Source of the DNA: Hexactinellida sp. DTS-2022
Lineage: Eukaryota > Porifera > Hexactinellida
NCBI GenBank assembly: GCA_028753945.1
Contig: JAPNXP010000002.1
Location: 12,772,001-12,836,000, forward strand
DNA length: 64,000 nt
Direction: 5' to 3'
The stretch's first letter is position 1; each line of letters begins with the position of its first letter. Below are positions 1-11,050 of the stretch, in pieces. The translations under genes were made by a program, and so were the position numbers. The notes below the pieces were generated by a model. It did not search any database, was not told the DNA's origin, and was given only the letters and a program-made list of their open reading frames with translations.

Positions 1-221
1 CAATTTATTCGAAGAAAAAGTCTTAGTTTAATTAATTAATTAAGGTCGTATAACTCGTATTATATTCAATTGATGATAATTGATAAAATTAGAAATTAAA
101 AAAATGAAAATTATAAAAAATAACTTCTTAACCTGAACTACAAAAGCAGTAGATGGATTGAACACTGAACAGTCTATCATAAACGGAATGGATTCGATGG
201 ATCAACCCACTTTATCTGAAC

Positions 222-500
222 TGAACGAACTGAACGAACGAACGAAAGAGTTGAACGAACGAACGAACTGAACGAACTGAACGAACTGAACGAACTGAAC
301 GAACTGAACGAACGAACGAACGAATTGAATGAACGAACGAACGAACGAACGAACGAACGAACGAACTGAACGAATTGAACGAACTGAACGAATTGAACGA
401 ACTGAACGAACGAATTGAACGAATTGAATGAACTTAATTGAACGTATTGAACGAACGCGGGTTAGCCCGTGAACGAACTGAACGAACGCTGGTGGAGCTG
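222..500. repeat. GAACGAACT-type tandem repeat
   Basis: About 280 bp built from GAACGAACT and GAACGAAC words with a few variants (TTGAACGAA, GAATGAAC). The repeat stays open in one minus-strand frame, giving a monotonous FVRS/FVQ peptide, but that is a by-product of the repeat and not a gene. A few related words (AACTGAACG) continue to about 535. Confidence 0.93.
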
Positions 501-540
501 AAGTTAGGTGGTGAACTTGAACGAACTGAACGTGCGTCAA

Positions 541-1014
541 TTTGAGATGAACTGAATTGCGTCAATTCAGTCCGTTCGCGAACCTTTCATTCCCTGGAAA
601 CAAGCTTGAAAATGACGATCGGTTTAAAAGCCATTTGAGACAGAAACCTGCTGCAAATGGTGTTTTATAACCTCCAGATCGCTAAAATTTACGAGTAGAA
701 GGAGGGGCTATCCCAGCTAGTTTACTGGGGCTTCGCCCTCGACTGAACGCTATGTGGTCAAAATTCCAAACGACAACTGTTCAGAGGTTGATCAGTCGAG
801 TTGTTCCTATTTTAGACTCATATTCTGTCCATATATGTAAAGTCTGCAATTTATTTTTCTGAAGCAAGCTTGGCTCCCCCTGACAAGTATCCCGGCTACG
901 CCACTGCTAGGGGGTGCTACGGCACCTCCTGAAACTCTGTCAACACCCCCTAGTGGGGGTACTCAGAGAATTCAAGGTGTGTTTAGAATTTATTGTAATT
1001 AAGTTGAATAGCAT
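541..1014. other. Non-coding stretch with a hAT-like terminal relic
   Basis: No gene is seen. At about 873-906 the sequence ends in GGCTACGCCACTG, the inverse of CAGTGGCGTAGCC, which resembles the ends of hAT-like elements. It is followed by a block rich in CCCC and GGGG runs (about 907-965) with short inverted complementarity. No matching second end or target duplication could be placed. Confidence 0.4.
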
Positions 1015-1020
1015 AACTAG

Positions 1021-1457
1021 CATACCTGCCAACCTATTTGAGTCATATCCCTCATAGGGCTCAAATCTTCCCCTGTACCAAAATCCGTGTACATCTCCCA
1101 AAGATTTCTCGCTCGCTGCGCTCGCTCGTTCCGGGAAATATTATTCAGGGAATTACGAAAGACATATCAAAATTATTACTTTGAAAAGGTATATTCAATT
1201 AAATATATACTGTATAGGGATTCCCTAAACGCTTGAAAGATATAGTATAAACCAAGTTGTGCCTTTATGTCGTCAATGTAGAATGCATGTCAGAATATAC
1301 TATCATCACTGTCGATGTTTTAGGCATCATTTAAATTATAATTAGTAAATTAATAATCCCAATACAAATGGAATATATCCCTGTATGTTTTACAGAACAG
1401 CCAAAATGGTTAAATCCCTGTACTGTACAGGGAATCCCTGTACGGTTGGCAGTTATG
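1021..1457 (-). mobile_element. MITE with CATACCTGCCAAC ends and 6-bp target duplication
   Basis: A 437-bp non-coding element bounded by CATACCTGCCAAC on the left and GTTGGCAGTTATG on the right, flanked on both sides by AACTAG (a 6-bp direct duplication). One half carries the inverted words CTGTACAGGGAATCCCTGTA, shared with copies at 33171-33499, 61080-61511 and from 63542. It also holds CTCGCTCGCTGCGCTCGCTC, a motif seen in two other places. No ORF lies inside, so it must move with enzymes from another element. A 6-bp duplication is unusual; Dada-type elements are one family with 6-7 bp duplications, but I cannot assign this family. Confidence 0.85.
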
Positions 1458-2534
1458 AACTAGCCCACTTCAATACGTATATGAGAATTAGCATGAATGT
1501 CTAGTCAAATTTATCACTTTGTACTTTGAAATCTACGTCATAGGCGGTTCGATAAACAAATCTGAGGGGTGGGCAGTGACTATTTCAGGGGTTCTGTATC
1601 TTCAAATTCCTAACTAAAATTCAACATGCTAATCTCTTATTAATCTCAAATAATCAAATCTCAAATATGTAAATACAATAATGTTAGTGAGTGAGTTAGA
1701 TCTATCTGTAATTATACTAAAGGTATATAATTGGGCCATATGCGAAACTGAACTTCAGGTCTGGGTGGGCACGGATCTTGCGATGCGGATGTTACCAACT
1801 AAACACGATACAATAATTACATAACTAGCTAAAGATAAGTAGCTTCTGGATGTCTAATATCTCAGTTTTAGAGATCTCCATAACAGGAGTATTACCCATT
1901 GAATGGCAAATCTAGGAACCTGATTTTGTGAAGCTATTTGTTCCTCTTATCCCGAAATTCTAATTTACCGTGTTTGTATTAACGAGCTTCTGCTGTATTT
2001 CCTAAAGGAAAAATCAAATAAGCCTACCGCATTCGTTGTTTTGGTATCTCGCCGAACTAAGATCCTGCCGTTGGGCAATAGAGGAAGGGGCAGTGGGGGT
2101 GGCATATGCCCCCCTTCCCTTTGGATTCGCCACTGATCTACGTATGTTCGACTTATTGCTAATATGTTAGTTTCCGAATATTAGATTTGAGTATCAACCT
2201 AAAGTAATAGCTACTTTCTATAAAAGACCACCGTTATAACATGACACAATAATCATTCAAACATTCTGGCAGGTTGTAACTGGACAAATGATTGCACCCC
2301 CTGAAATGCAACAGCACCTCCAGTTGCACCCCCTCTATTGATGTGCTAGAGCCGCCACTGGACGTCATAACTGAGAAATTTTGAGTGGAAACCTCCACTT
2401 GTTGGCGGGTGCCAAAAGTTACCCCTATATGCCAAAAATCCCATTTGGAAACCGTCCACTTTCTTCAATCAACTCTTAACATACAAACAAATATATACAC
2501 ATATACACATATACGCCCAGCCTTGTGTTTTAAT
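1458..2534. other. AT-rich non-coding stretch with two GC-rich element ends
   Basis: No gene is seen. Two short GC-rich blocks end in words like hAT termini: GGATTCGCCACTG near 2125-2137 (inverse CAGTGGCGAATCC) and GAGCCGCCACTGG near 2348-2360. They look like single surviving ends of old non-autonomous elements, and no partners were found. The small ORF at 2385-2612 runs from here into the macrosatellite and is not credible as a gene. Confidence 0.4.
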
Positions 2535-3550
2535 AGTATAGATAGATTGGCTGAAACTTGGCATGTAGGTGCGTATGGCCGTCTAATTTGCACCTGGGGT
2601 TACGATTTTTGATTACACGTTTTGGACACATTTTTGACACCTTTCAAAATTTGTCTGGTCCATAACATTTTATTTCATAAAATTTTATTTCATAAAATTT
2701 TATTTCACATTTTGATTCACCATAAAATTCTGCGTCTGATGGGAGAAGAAAACTTTGAATAAAGGGATTAATTTCTGCCATAAATTGGGGTTGAAATTTC
2801 TTTGTTTACTCACACTTCAGATTCAGTAAACTGTTAAATCTAATTCTATTGTTTCAACTTGTAATTAATTTATTGATTTAACTTGTTAAATCTTTCACTA
2901 TTGTTTCAACTTTCGATACATAATGAATGATTTGCATTAAACTCTAGATGGTTTATGATAGAAACAAACCTCTAATTTATCTACCGTTCCTTGTGACTCG
3001 GACCAATTAACAAATGGTTCTTGACACCTTGAGGCGTTGATGACTTAGCGAAAATAAATCCAAAATTGCAGCCTATGCCGACAGCATGTTCCTTTGGAGG
3101 CACTATCAATAAAACACCATGAAAATATAGTGCCACCAAAGGAACATGCTTCGGCACAGGCTGCAATTTTGGATTTTATTATTATTTACCTTCCGTATCC
3201 TCTCCACAGAACAGAGTTTTATTAACTAAGAGCCCAAATTTTAGGATGGGTGTCTCATGGGTTACAGATGTGAACCTGGGGTCACGTTTTTTTATAAACG
3301 AACAATAAATGGTGCCCGAATATTTAATTTATTTGCATTCGATAGAGAATTAAATTCTACACCTTTTCACAGTGCACGAACTTTCAAATTGCGCTTCATT
3401 TGTGTCACAATTGAGTTTCAAATTTCCTTTGTTTACTATTCAGTTCAATTAAAGTGTTAAATCTAATTCTATTGTTTCAATGCGTTATTATAATATTGAT
3501 TAAACCTGTGAGATCGGTTGGGCTTCTATTTTCCAATTGAAACCTAAGAT
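2535..3550 (+). repeat. Macrosatellite unit, forward, with hairpin 3057-3180
   Basis: Isolated forward unit of the macrosatellite. It opens with the shared GGCTGAAACTTGGCATGTAG word at 2549 and GCACCTGGGGTTACGATTTT, runs through the AT-rich TTGTTTCAACTTG sub-repeats, and reaches the hairpin. The hairpin arms carry TCCAAAATTGCAGCC and GGCTGCAATTTTGGA, with GCATGTTCCTTTGGAGGCAC facing its near complement. After the hairpin comes the long-type flank (TCCACAGAACAGAGTTTTA and CTACACCTTTTCACAGTGCA). No real ORF. Confidence 0.85.
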
Positions 3551-5391
3551 TTTACATTCCATAACAACGACAGATTATGTGATTATATTTATTTCTGCTT
3601 AGAATATTCTTGCACAATGGATAAGTCGCATGCGAAATTGAGTTTCAGGCGAGATTGAGTCTCATTTTCGCCTGAATGTCATTCTCTCCTAGGCGAGATT
3701 GAAATAAGTAAGCAAACTAGTACATATAGTCACGTATATAGATTAATATTGAAGACTTGACAAAATGAATACGAGTCCTTTTGTAAGTTAATTAAATTGC
3801 GTGGTAGAAGTGTAAATTATGCATAATAGTAATGAATTAAGTGGAATAGTTAAGTATTCCCTAGAAAAAGCAAACGAGATTATATAGGCACGTAATAAAT
3901 ATTTATCCTAATCTACTCGCGAATTCAAACCATTTCACTCAAGCCACCAGTTTAATCTCCAATACATATAGTTTTCAATATATACATTCACCATAAACAG
4001 AACATAATTAATCGCGACACATTCTCAAATTAATGTTGAGTTTATTGATAAGCTGTTTGTGTGTTAGTTGGTTTAATAGCTGGTTTTTGCTGTTAAATCA
4101 GCTTATCAATATCACTAAGTTGAGAATGTATAGCGAGTAAATGAGTAATTACGTTCTATTTATGTAGTAAATGTGTTTAATTACGTTCTATTTATGTAGT
4201 AAATGTGTTTAAATGTGCATCTATAAATTAACAATACAAAGGCGTAGGCTCTGGTATGGTTGGTAGGGCCATGGACATACAAAAAATTGCCAATTGAAAT
4301 ACCAATGTGCATTGGCCTCCCAATGTCACCGTAATGGACTAACCTATGGGCCCTACTAATCCCATTCCAAGACTACGTCAAACTCCGTATGTGGGAATTC
4401 TCCGAATCTAAGATGTTGACATTTTTCAGACTACTTTCTCAATATTGGAAAAATAGTCTAAAAATAACAATTGTTATAATATGCAACCAGAGATGGGGGC
4501 CAAATCCCTAGGGAATTAGAGTTTTAAAGATTTTAAGATTAATCCCAGTCCATTCAGAAGGGATTGGGAATTAATCAGAAAATCTCAAACTCAAGGTCAG
4601 TGTGTGGGAATTAAGGAACTTCTAAATGATATTATTTCGAAACTGCTCTGAATTGGTGAATGACAAATAGGACATGTTAATCCAAGTTATTTAAACTTGG
4701 ATTAACATGTCCTGCAATCCTCACCAATTTGCATGTCTACAGGGTCTGAATAGTCATTTCGTTTCTCGTAGCTTCAAACAAACAACAAACGTGTATTGTA
4801 ATTATATGTAATATAAATTATATAATTGATAATAAATAATTATTTAGAAGCTTCATTATACTTTACTTTCACTAAGTAATATAATCTTTGGTCAGCCCTA
4901 ACTATAGTGGGTGTCAAGTGCGTAGGAGTAAGTGTAGCCAGCGACCCTAATGGGGGCTCAGCAGAAAACCTCTTACACACTAAGAGGCCTTGTTAAATGT
5001 TAATTCAGGAGCACTTTCTATAAAAAGGTGCTATGTAACGCCTGAAAAAGTAATAGCACAGTAACATATATTGACTGTGAAAGCTAACTAATATGATTAC
5101 ATTCTTGACTGAGCTTAGCTGTGGACGCAATTGCAATTGCATCTCTTACGAAAAAGAGCACAAGCCTTAGTAGTATATTGATAATCTTTCTTTTGGATAC
5201 AAACAACTTGTGACCTTCAGATGCTAGATGTTCTATATTTTGAACAGCGATTTTATTTATATGAGTCAAAGTAAATCCATGTTAATTTAAATATCAATTA
5301 CTAAATAGCATTAATAATATTTCTTATACGTATTCTATTATTAGCCAATGTATCATCATGTTCAAATAGAACACAAGATCTGAAAAGTACA
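3551..5391. other. AT-rich non-coding stretch with small inverted repeats
   Basis: No gene is seen. It contains a loose inverted repeat at about 4019-4135 (ACATTCTCAA and TTGATAAGCTG facing AGCTTATCAA and TTGAGAATGT), a possible MITE at about 4246-4376 (GGTATGGTTGGTAGGGCC facing GGGCCCTACTAATCCCATTC), a perfect hairpin at 4669-4713, and a 46-bp direct duplication near 4135-4215 (GTAATTACGTTCTATTTATG words). Confidence 0.5.
4669..4713. repeat. Perfect 19-bp-arm hairpin
   Basis: The arm AGGACATGTTAATCCAAGT at 4669-4687 is followed by a 7-nt loop and its exact reverse complement at 4695-4713. It stands alone with no T-run and no flanking gene, so it is more likely a short fold-back insertion than a terminator. 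Confidence 0.85.
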
Positions 5392-5393
5392 TA

Positions 5394-5570
5394 CAGTCAA
5401 CTCTGCTTAATAGAGCCACCTGGGACCAGTTTGTTTTGACCCGATTAAGCGGAGAAACCGATTAACCGAAAATATTGTAAGCCAAACTGTCATTCTTTCC
5501 TCCTGTGAATTTTGACCCGATTAAGCGGAGAAAGCGATTAACCGGTGACTCTATTAAGCGGAGTTGACTG
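5394..5570. mobile_element. pogo/Tigger-like MITE with TA duplication
   Basis: A 177-bp element with ends CAGTCAACTCTGCTTAATAG and CTATTAAGCGGAGTTGACTG, flanked by TA on both sides. Internally the phrase TTTTGACCCGATTAAGCGGA occurs twice. CAGTCAACTC-type termini with a TA target are typical of pogo/Tigger members of the Tc1/mariner superfamily. It has no coding capacity. Confidence 0.88.
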
Positions 5571-6084
5571 TATATCAACAAATATTGTGTTGAGTGAAAA
5601 CATAAATAAATTACAACTGTTATTGAATACTCACATTACGATTTTTAATAAACAGTCGGAGAAATGCCAGCATAAAACATAGAGACAAAGTAGTCGAAAA
5701 ATTCTAAACATTTGATTTGATATTTGGAATTTTGGGACAAATGCCGACATACGGAGTCGGACAAATGCAGGCCCTTCGTTAGTATTTATCTCAAATAGAG
5801 ATGCGTTTTTTTATCTCCGAATTACTTTAATGTAATCCGGACAAACACACACATACTCACAAAGAACTATTGTGCTTTTAATATATAGATTATTGTGATC
5901 TGCTTAAGCATTGCTAATATTGGTTAACTGATACAGATTTAATTGAGTTAACCGGTCTGTTAATCTAGTTAAATAATATCAATGTAATTGCGTATATAAA
6001 ACACTAATTTAAATTATATTAATTTTGTTAGAATATGGTAATCTTAAATCTATGCATTTCCATACGTAGTAAATTCCTATAAAC

Positions 6085-6727
6085 CAAGGGTGGGATTGTT
6101 AACCGTTCTGAGGCTACAGGTATGATTCGTTTTGTTTATACTACAGTGTAGGACTCAGTATTATAAAGTATTACCCCATTAGTAGTACATTAACTAATAC
6201 ATTTCGCAATTTGGGCAAGTTAGAAACAGTGTAGTTACAGAAATATATAATGTGGTCATTGTGGTGATTAGAAATGGATTTATGATAATCATTTCCAACA
6301 AAATTCAGATATTTTTAATTATTTATACTGTACTTCCTCGCTAATCCCAACAGAGGTGTTCCGATTCAAAAAAAATTCTGTTCCGATTAGTTAATTCGTT
6401 CGGATTAGTGAAGTAATACATTTTCTATTGGCCTCTATAACATGAGATTCCGATAATTTGGATCAAACTTGTCCAAACCTTTTAAATCCAAACTAAACAT
6501 GTAGTATACTAGCTAAATAATTGTCTGAGACTTATTAATTTATAATTCCATTGTCATATACATTGGATCTCCTGTTCGGACTAGCGAGATGTACTGTAAG
6601 TAATTTCCAAATAATACTGCTGATTATCAACAGACCAGCTAACTGGTTAACGAAATCTGGTACCGCTAACCGATATTTAATAGCAACAGTTAAGCGGTTA
6701 GCCAACCGGTTAACAAATCCAGCCTTG
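6085..6727. mobile_element. hAT-like non-autonomous element rich in GTTAACC
   Basis: The ends CAAGGGTGGGATTGTTAACC and (inverse) CAAGGCTGGATTTGTTAACC match at most positions. Both subterminal regions are rich in the palindrome GTTAACCGGTTAAC. Flanking 8-mers (CTATAAAC and TATCAACA) are not a clean duplication, so the edges are tentative. Related words recur at 6733-6820, 7080-7150 and inside the fold-back element at 35360-35430, so this is a small family. Confidence 0.55.
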
Positions 6728-7112
6728 TATCAACAATAGTTAAGGGTGGGGTTGGTTAACCGTTTGGGGCCACGGTTACGATTGTCTTCAAACTACGGTT
6801 AACCGGTTAACAGCCCTGAAAGTTTTAACAAAATATATAGACATTTCTCAGAAAATATCTAAATTGTAGTAACGAAAAAGACATTCTTTTAGCCAAGTAC
6901 TCTATAAGTACAATTGACATAACTACAAGTTTTCACTTCAGGTTACTTCTACGCTGTTGTCACCAAAATAAATCATGTGACTATGGGTAATAAGATAAAC
7001 AATTATTATATTCTGAACAAAATGCGTGCAAATTTACAATGTTATCCAAAAAATTGTACTTCTAATTGTAATATTAACATATCGGTTAATTGATCACTAA
7101 AATCCGTAACAG
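6728..7112. repeat. Further GTTAACCGG-rich relic and AT-rich sequence
   Basis: A second cluster at 6733-6820 has GGTTAACCG and GGTTAACAGCCCTG, whose last part, inverted, reads CAGGGCTGTTAACC, a hAT-like end. A third at 7080-7150 ends in CCAGCCTTG. Between them lies unremarkable AT-rich DNA. No gene. Confidence 0.5.
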
Positions 7113-7810
7113 TTAACCGGTATTAGCGGAGGTTAACAGAATCCAGCCTTGATTTAATATTTTCTGAATGACGAAAGTAGCAGCAGTAAGGAATAAAAAA
7201 TATCCAAAATTGCAGCCTGTGCCGGCGCATGTTCCTTTGGTGGCACTATATTTTGTTGGTGGTTTATAGATAGTGCCTCCAAAGGAACATGCTGTCGGCG
7301 CAGGCTGCAATTTAGGATTTTTTCGCCAAGTCATCAACGCCCAAGGTGCGAAGAACCATTTGTTAATTGGTCGGAGTCACAAGGAACGGTAGATAAATTT
7401 GAAGTTAGTTTCTATCATAAACCATCTTGAGTTTAATGCCATTCATTCATTATGATTTATAATAAGTTATATTATTAGTTATTTATTTTAGCAATGTTAT
7501 CCATGGTTGGTTGAGTTGAGTCAACAAATTCCTTATATTATATTATTTTATTTAATCCATTGTATAGTAATACTATAATTAAATAGAAGCCAGCTGGAAT
7601 TTAAAAGTTGAATCAATATAATTATTACAAGTTGAAACAATAGAATTAGATTTAACACTTTACTGAAATTGAAGTGTGAGTAAACAAAGAAATTTCAACC
7701 ACAATTTATGGCAGAAATTGACCCCTTTATTGAAAAATTTATTCTCCCATCAGACGCAGAATTTTATGGTGAATCCAAATATGAAATAAAATTTGGGGGT
7801 TTAGTAAAAC
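7113..7810 (-). repeat. Macrosatellite unit, reverse, with hairpin 7198-7321
   Basis: Short-type unit in reverse orientation, marked by the hairpin reading CGCATGTTCCTTTGGTGGC before TGCCTCCAAAGGAACATGC. It continues through the ACAAGGAACGGTAG segment, the AGCCAGCTGGAATTT segment and the triple AATTATTACAAGTTGAAACA sub-repeat to GGGGGTTTAGTAAAACA. There homology stops at about 7810, about 150-250 bp before the next expected hairpin. Confidence 0.85.
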
Positions 7811-8455
7811 ATCTTTTTAGTTTTTGTACGCCTAGTTTGCACATTTTGTATTAAGTCTATGGGAGCATCTCTCGATATTGTACGCCTAAACACGATTTTT
7901 GTAAGCCTAGATTAAAATCCATCCAAATTACGCTCCTTTAGGAGCGCCCAATACGCCTGGATAACATCCTGACTATACTGTACTGTAACATTAACAGAAT
8001 AACAGAATAACAGTATAAATTACCTCAACAAACCTATTTATTGCAATGTTGAATATGTTTAGTATTTCAATGCACATCAATGTTATAATAATAATGATGA
8101 TGATGATGATGAGTGATTCGTATTTTAACTGAAGAATACATTGAAATTCAAAATGGGTCATGGAGCCGTGACCCATGACCCATCTGACCCATCTGACCGA
8201 TGCAGGCCCGCTGAGACAAATTATGGGGGCCGGGGAAGACCTAATATGGGACTCCTGTGTTTACACTTGTATTTCTATGATATCATAAATTACAATTTCG
8301 TAGTAACCAGTATATTGAATAGGAGAAATATAATGCAATATTTACATAACTTTTGGCAATATTGTCAAAATCCGTTAATTTTACCATCGAGAGATTACAG
8401 CACTCTGTCAAATTATAAGGACTGTGGATTAATGGATGTTGACCCCACTAATAGT
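7811..8455. other. Unassigned insertion interrupting the macrosatellite
   Basis: Sequence unlike the flanking repeat. It contains GTACGCCTA words (7838-7905), a short trinucleotide run TGATGATGATGATGATGATG near 8096-8112, and the phrase CATGACCCATCTGACC. The open frame over 8141-8473 crosses from this insert into macrosatellite sequence and is therefore not a gene. Ends and class of the insert could not be determined. Confidence 0.4.
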
Positions 8456-9605
8456 AATGCTACAATTAAATAGAAGCCAGCTGGAATTTATAAGTTGAAT
8501 CAATATATTTATCGCAAGTTGAAACAGTAGTGGAAGATTTAACAAGTTAAATCAATATAATTATCGCAAGTTGAAACAATGGAATTAGTTTTAACAGTTT
8601 TATTGAAATTGAAGTGTGAGTAAACAAAGAAATTTCAACCCTCATTTATGGCAGAAATTTAACCCATTATAAAAAAATGTTCTCCCATCAGACGAAGAAT
8701 TTTATGGTGTATCCAAAGGTAAAATAAAAATTGGGGGTTTAGTAAAAAAATTTTTTGAGTTATGGACCAGACAAAATTTGAAAGGTGTTAAAGATGGGTC
8801 CAAAACGTGTTAATGAAAAATCGTAACCCCAGGTGCAAATTAGACGTTCACTCCGCACATACATGCCAAGTTTCAGCTCTTTATCTATAGAGGTGTGGGC
8901 AGGTACCGTCTACGGAGAAATACAAATTGCAGCCTGAGCCGACGCATGTTCCTTTGGTGGCACTATAATTTGGTGGTGGTTTATTGATGGAGCCTCCAAA
9001 GGAACATGCTGTCGGCACAGGCTGCAATTTTGGATTTTTTCTTTTTGCCATGTCATCATCACTATGAAGGTGTTAAATTATTTCAAAAAGGTGTTACAGA
9101 AGGCATTGACCCTTAGAGTGGTGGAAGTTTCCATTTATTTCACTTCATTTTAGAGATATTCAAGTTTGAGTAGAATATATTAGCTGATGACTCAGCAGTT
9201 TTTATGTGAGTGTTGGGTCATCACCCAACATCAACTAACCCATTTTAAATATCGAATTAACAAAATTGTAAAAACACATTTTTTAACGATGTCATCATCA
9301 CCTCAAGGTGTCAAGACCCACTTGTATAGGTGGCACGTGCCATAAGGACTAATTGATAAATTGAAAGTTTGTTTCTATCTTCTATGATCTCTGAGATTTA
9401 TGATACATAATTAATTAGTATAAATAATTATAAATATTATTTATAATTTAACACCAATTTCAATATCAACTTATATTTATAAAGTTTAATTATTTTGTCA
9501 TAAATAATTAATTAATTAATTTGGCTATCAAATTTCAATTCCGCACACTCGATAACCCCTAATAAACAAATTGGGAGCATCTATATAAGTCATATACTGA
9601 CTGAA
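8456..9605 (-). repeat. Macrosatellite unit, reverse, hairpin about 8930-9040
   Basis: Reverse unit. It begins in short-type sequence (CAATTAAATAGAAGCCAGCT), passes GTAACCCCAGGTGCAAATTA and CTACGGAGAAA, then the hairpin (arm AATTGCAGCCTGAGCCGACG). It continues into the long-type flank (AGTGGTGGAAGTTTCCATTT, GTTGGGTCATCACCCAAC) and the TAATTAATTAATTTGGC tract, ending near TCATATACTGACTGAATTAA. This unit therefore joins short- and long-type halves. Confidence 0.83.
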
Positions 9606-9733
9606 TTAATTACTGTGCCGACTATACTATAGTATAGTGGCCGAGTTCGAATCTTAGTGCTTTGGTTAGTTATTACTGTGCCGACTATACAATAGTATAG
9701 TGGCCCAGTATTGTGATTACTGTGCCGACTATA
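9606..9733 (+). repeat. Palindromic minisatellite, 3 copies
   Basis: Copies of TACTGTGCCGACTATACTAT followed by AGTATAGTGGCCCAGT and a variable tail of about 20 bp. The core CTATACTATAGTATAG is a perfect 16-bp palindrome. The third copy is interrupted by the insertion that starts at 9734. Confidence 0.9.
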
Positions 9734-10430
9734 CAGGGCCGTAGGAGCAGGTGCGGCAGGTGCGGCCATGGCCGCACCAATAATTTGGTGACCACACCTA
9801 TATTCGAGAACACATTTGAGACACTGACAACTATAGGAGCAGCATAATGGTATTGGTAAACACAACTGCTACAGATGTGGCATAGGTGCTGCTGCCACCG
9901 CCAAACTGTTCGGTATCATTATAATATATCGTATTTGTAACCATTATAATATATATCGCATTTGTAACCATTATATTATTAGCAAGTAGCAACTCTTGCT
10001 ACACTTCAATAAAGACTGTATAAAATTTTATTAGTATTATGTAATTTTTTGTATTTCCCTTGTTGCATAGCTTAAAACATAGAGTAAAAGCGTATAAAGT
10101 ACAAAAGATTCATGTCTGTTTATAATAAAAATGGTTACGTCACTGTGCCGCACCCAGAGTTGGAACCGGTCAGGATTTTCATGACCCGACCCGACCGGTC
10201 CAGTTGGAAATTTGACCCGACCGTCAATCATAGCTAGCAATAATTTATAAATAATAGAAAACAAATTATGATATTATTATATCGAATAGATCACATAGAG
10301 ATCTCAACCGGCCGGTCAAGGTTCCGAACGGTACCCGAGCCGACCCGTCCCGACCGGTCGACCGGTGCAGGTCAGACCCGACCGGTTCCGTCTCTGGCCG
10401 CACCAATAAATGTTGGCGTGCTACGGACTG
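9734..10430. mobile_element. hAT-like non-autonomous element inserted in minisatellite
   Basis: The ends CAGGGCCGTAG and (inverse) CAGTCCGTAG interrupt a minisatellite copy. Comparing with intact copies recovers the empty site, with CTATA present on both sides (a 5-bp duplication, though the target is itself repetitive, so the true length may differ). The interior is non-coding, with CAGGTGCGGC repeats near the left end and a second element nested at 10155-10396. Confidence 0.75.
10155..10396. mobile_element. hAT-like MITE nested in the previous element
   Basis: A 242-bp element with ends CAGAGTTGGAACCGGTC and (inverse) CAGAGACGGAACCGGTC, flanked on both sides by the 8-bp duplication GCCGCACC. 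The interior is rich in CCGACCGGT words near both ends and AT-rich in the middle. An 8-bp duplication with CAGAG ends fits the hAT superfamily. Insertion order: minisatellite, then the 9734-10430 element, then this one. Confidence 0.9.
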
Positions 10431-10473
10431 CTATACTATAGTATAGTGGCCCAGTATTGGAATCACTGCCTTT

Positions 10474-10722
10474 CAGGAAAGGTAAAATAATGATTTTTTT
10501 TTAATAAAATCAAAATCAAAATCAATTGATTTAAAGTTGATTTTTACTATTTGAAAATGGTGATACCTATTGCAATCGTAGTTATTTCGAAGTAATATTA
10601 CAAAGTATACTGACTGCGAAATTCGCAATTGAATACCTATTATATAATTTGAGTTATGTTCATTCAAATCAATGATTTTAATTTCCCAAAAAATCAAAAA
10701 AATCATAAATTTTCCTAGCCTG
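10474..10722. mobile_element. hAT-like MITE in minisatellite
   Basis: A 249-bp AT-rich element with ends CAGGAAAGG and (inverse) CAGGCTAGGAAAA, flanked by a perfect 8-bp duplication CTGCCTTT. Near the ends are the inverted words TTGATTTTGATTTT and AAAATCAAAATC. Non-coding. Confidence 0.88.
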
Positions 10723-10730
10723 CTGCCTTT

Positions 10731-11050
10731 ATTATTACTGTGCCGACTATACTATAGTATAGTGGCCCAGTATTAGAATCACTGCCTTTATTACTGTGCC
10801 GACTATACTATAGTATAGTGGCCCAGTTCTAATCTTAGTGCTTTGGTTAGTTATTACTGTGCCGACTATACTATAATATAGTGGCCCAGTTCTAATCTCA
10901 GTGCCTTGGTTAGTTATTATTACTGTGCCGACTATACTATAGTATAGTGGCCCAGTATTGGAATCACTGCCTTGGTATATTTTTACTGTGCCGACTATAC
11001 TATAGTATAGTGGCCCAGTTCTAATCTTAGTGCTTTGGTTAGTTATTAGT
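10731..11050 (+). repeat. Palindromic minisatellite, about six copies
   Basis: Roughly six head-to-tail copies of the 55-60-bp unit, each with CTGTGCCGACTATACTATAG and AGTATAGTGGCCCAG, separated by alternating tails (AATCTTAGTGCTTTGGTTAG or AATCACTGCC). One copy has a single change in the palindrome. It directly abuts the start of the forward macrosatellite array. A partial copy also occupies 10431-10465. Confidence 0.92.

Noticed and set aside
202-540. 112-codon minus-strand ORF rich in FVRS/FVQ
   Set aside because: It is the read-through of a 9-bp tandem repeat without stops, not a gene.
10731-11050. Minisatellite as a CRISPR array
   Set aside because: The repeats are long palindromes with spacers that are themselves repeated; the organism is eukaryotic and no cas gene is near.
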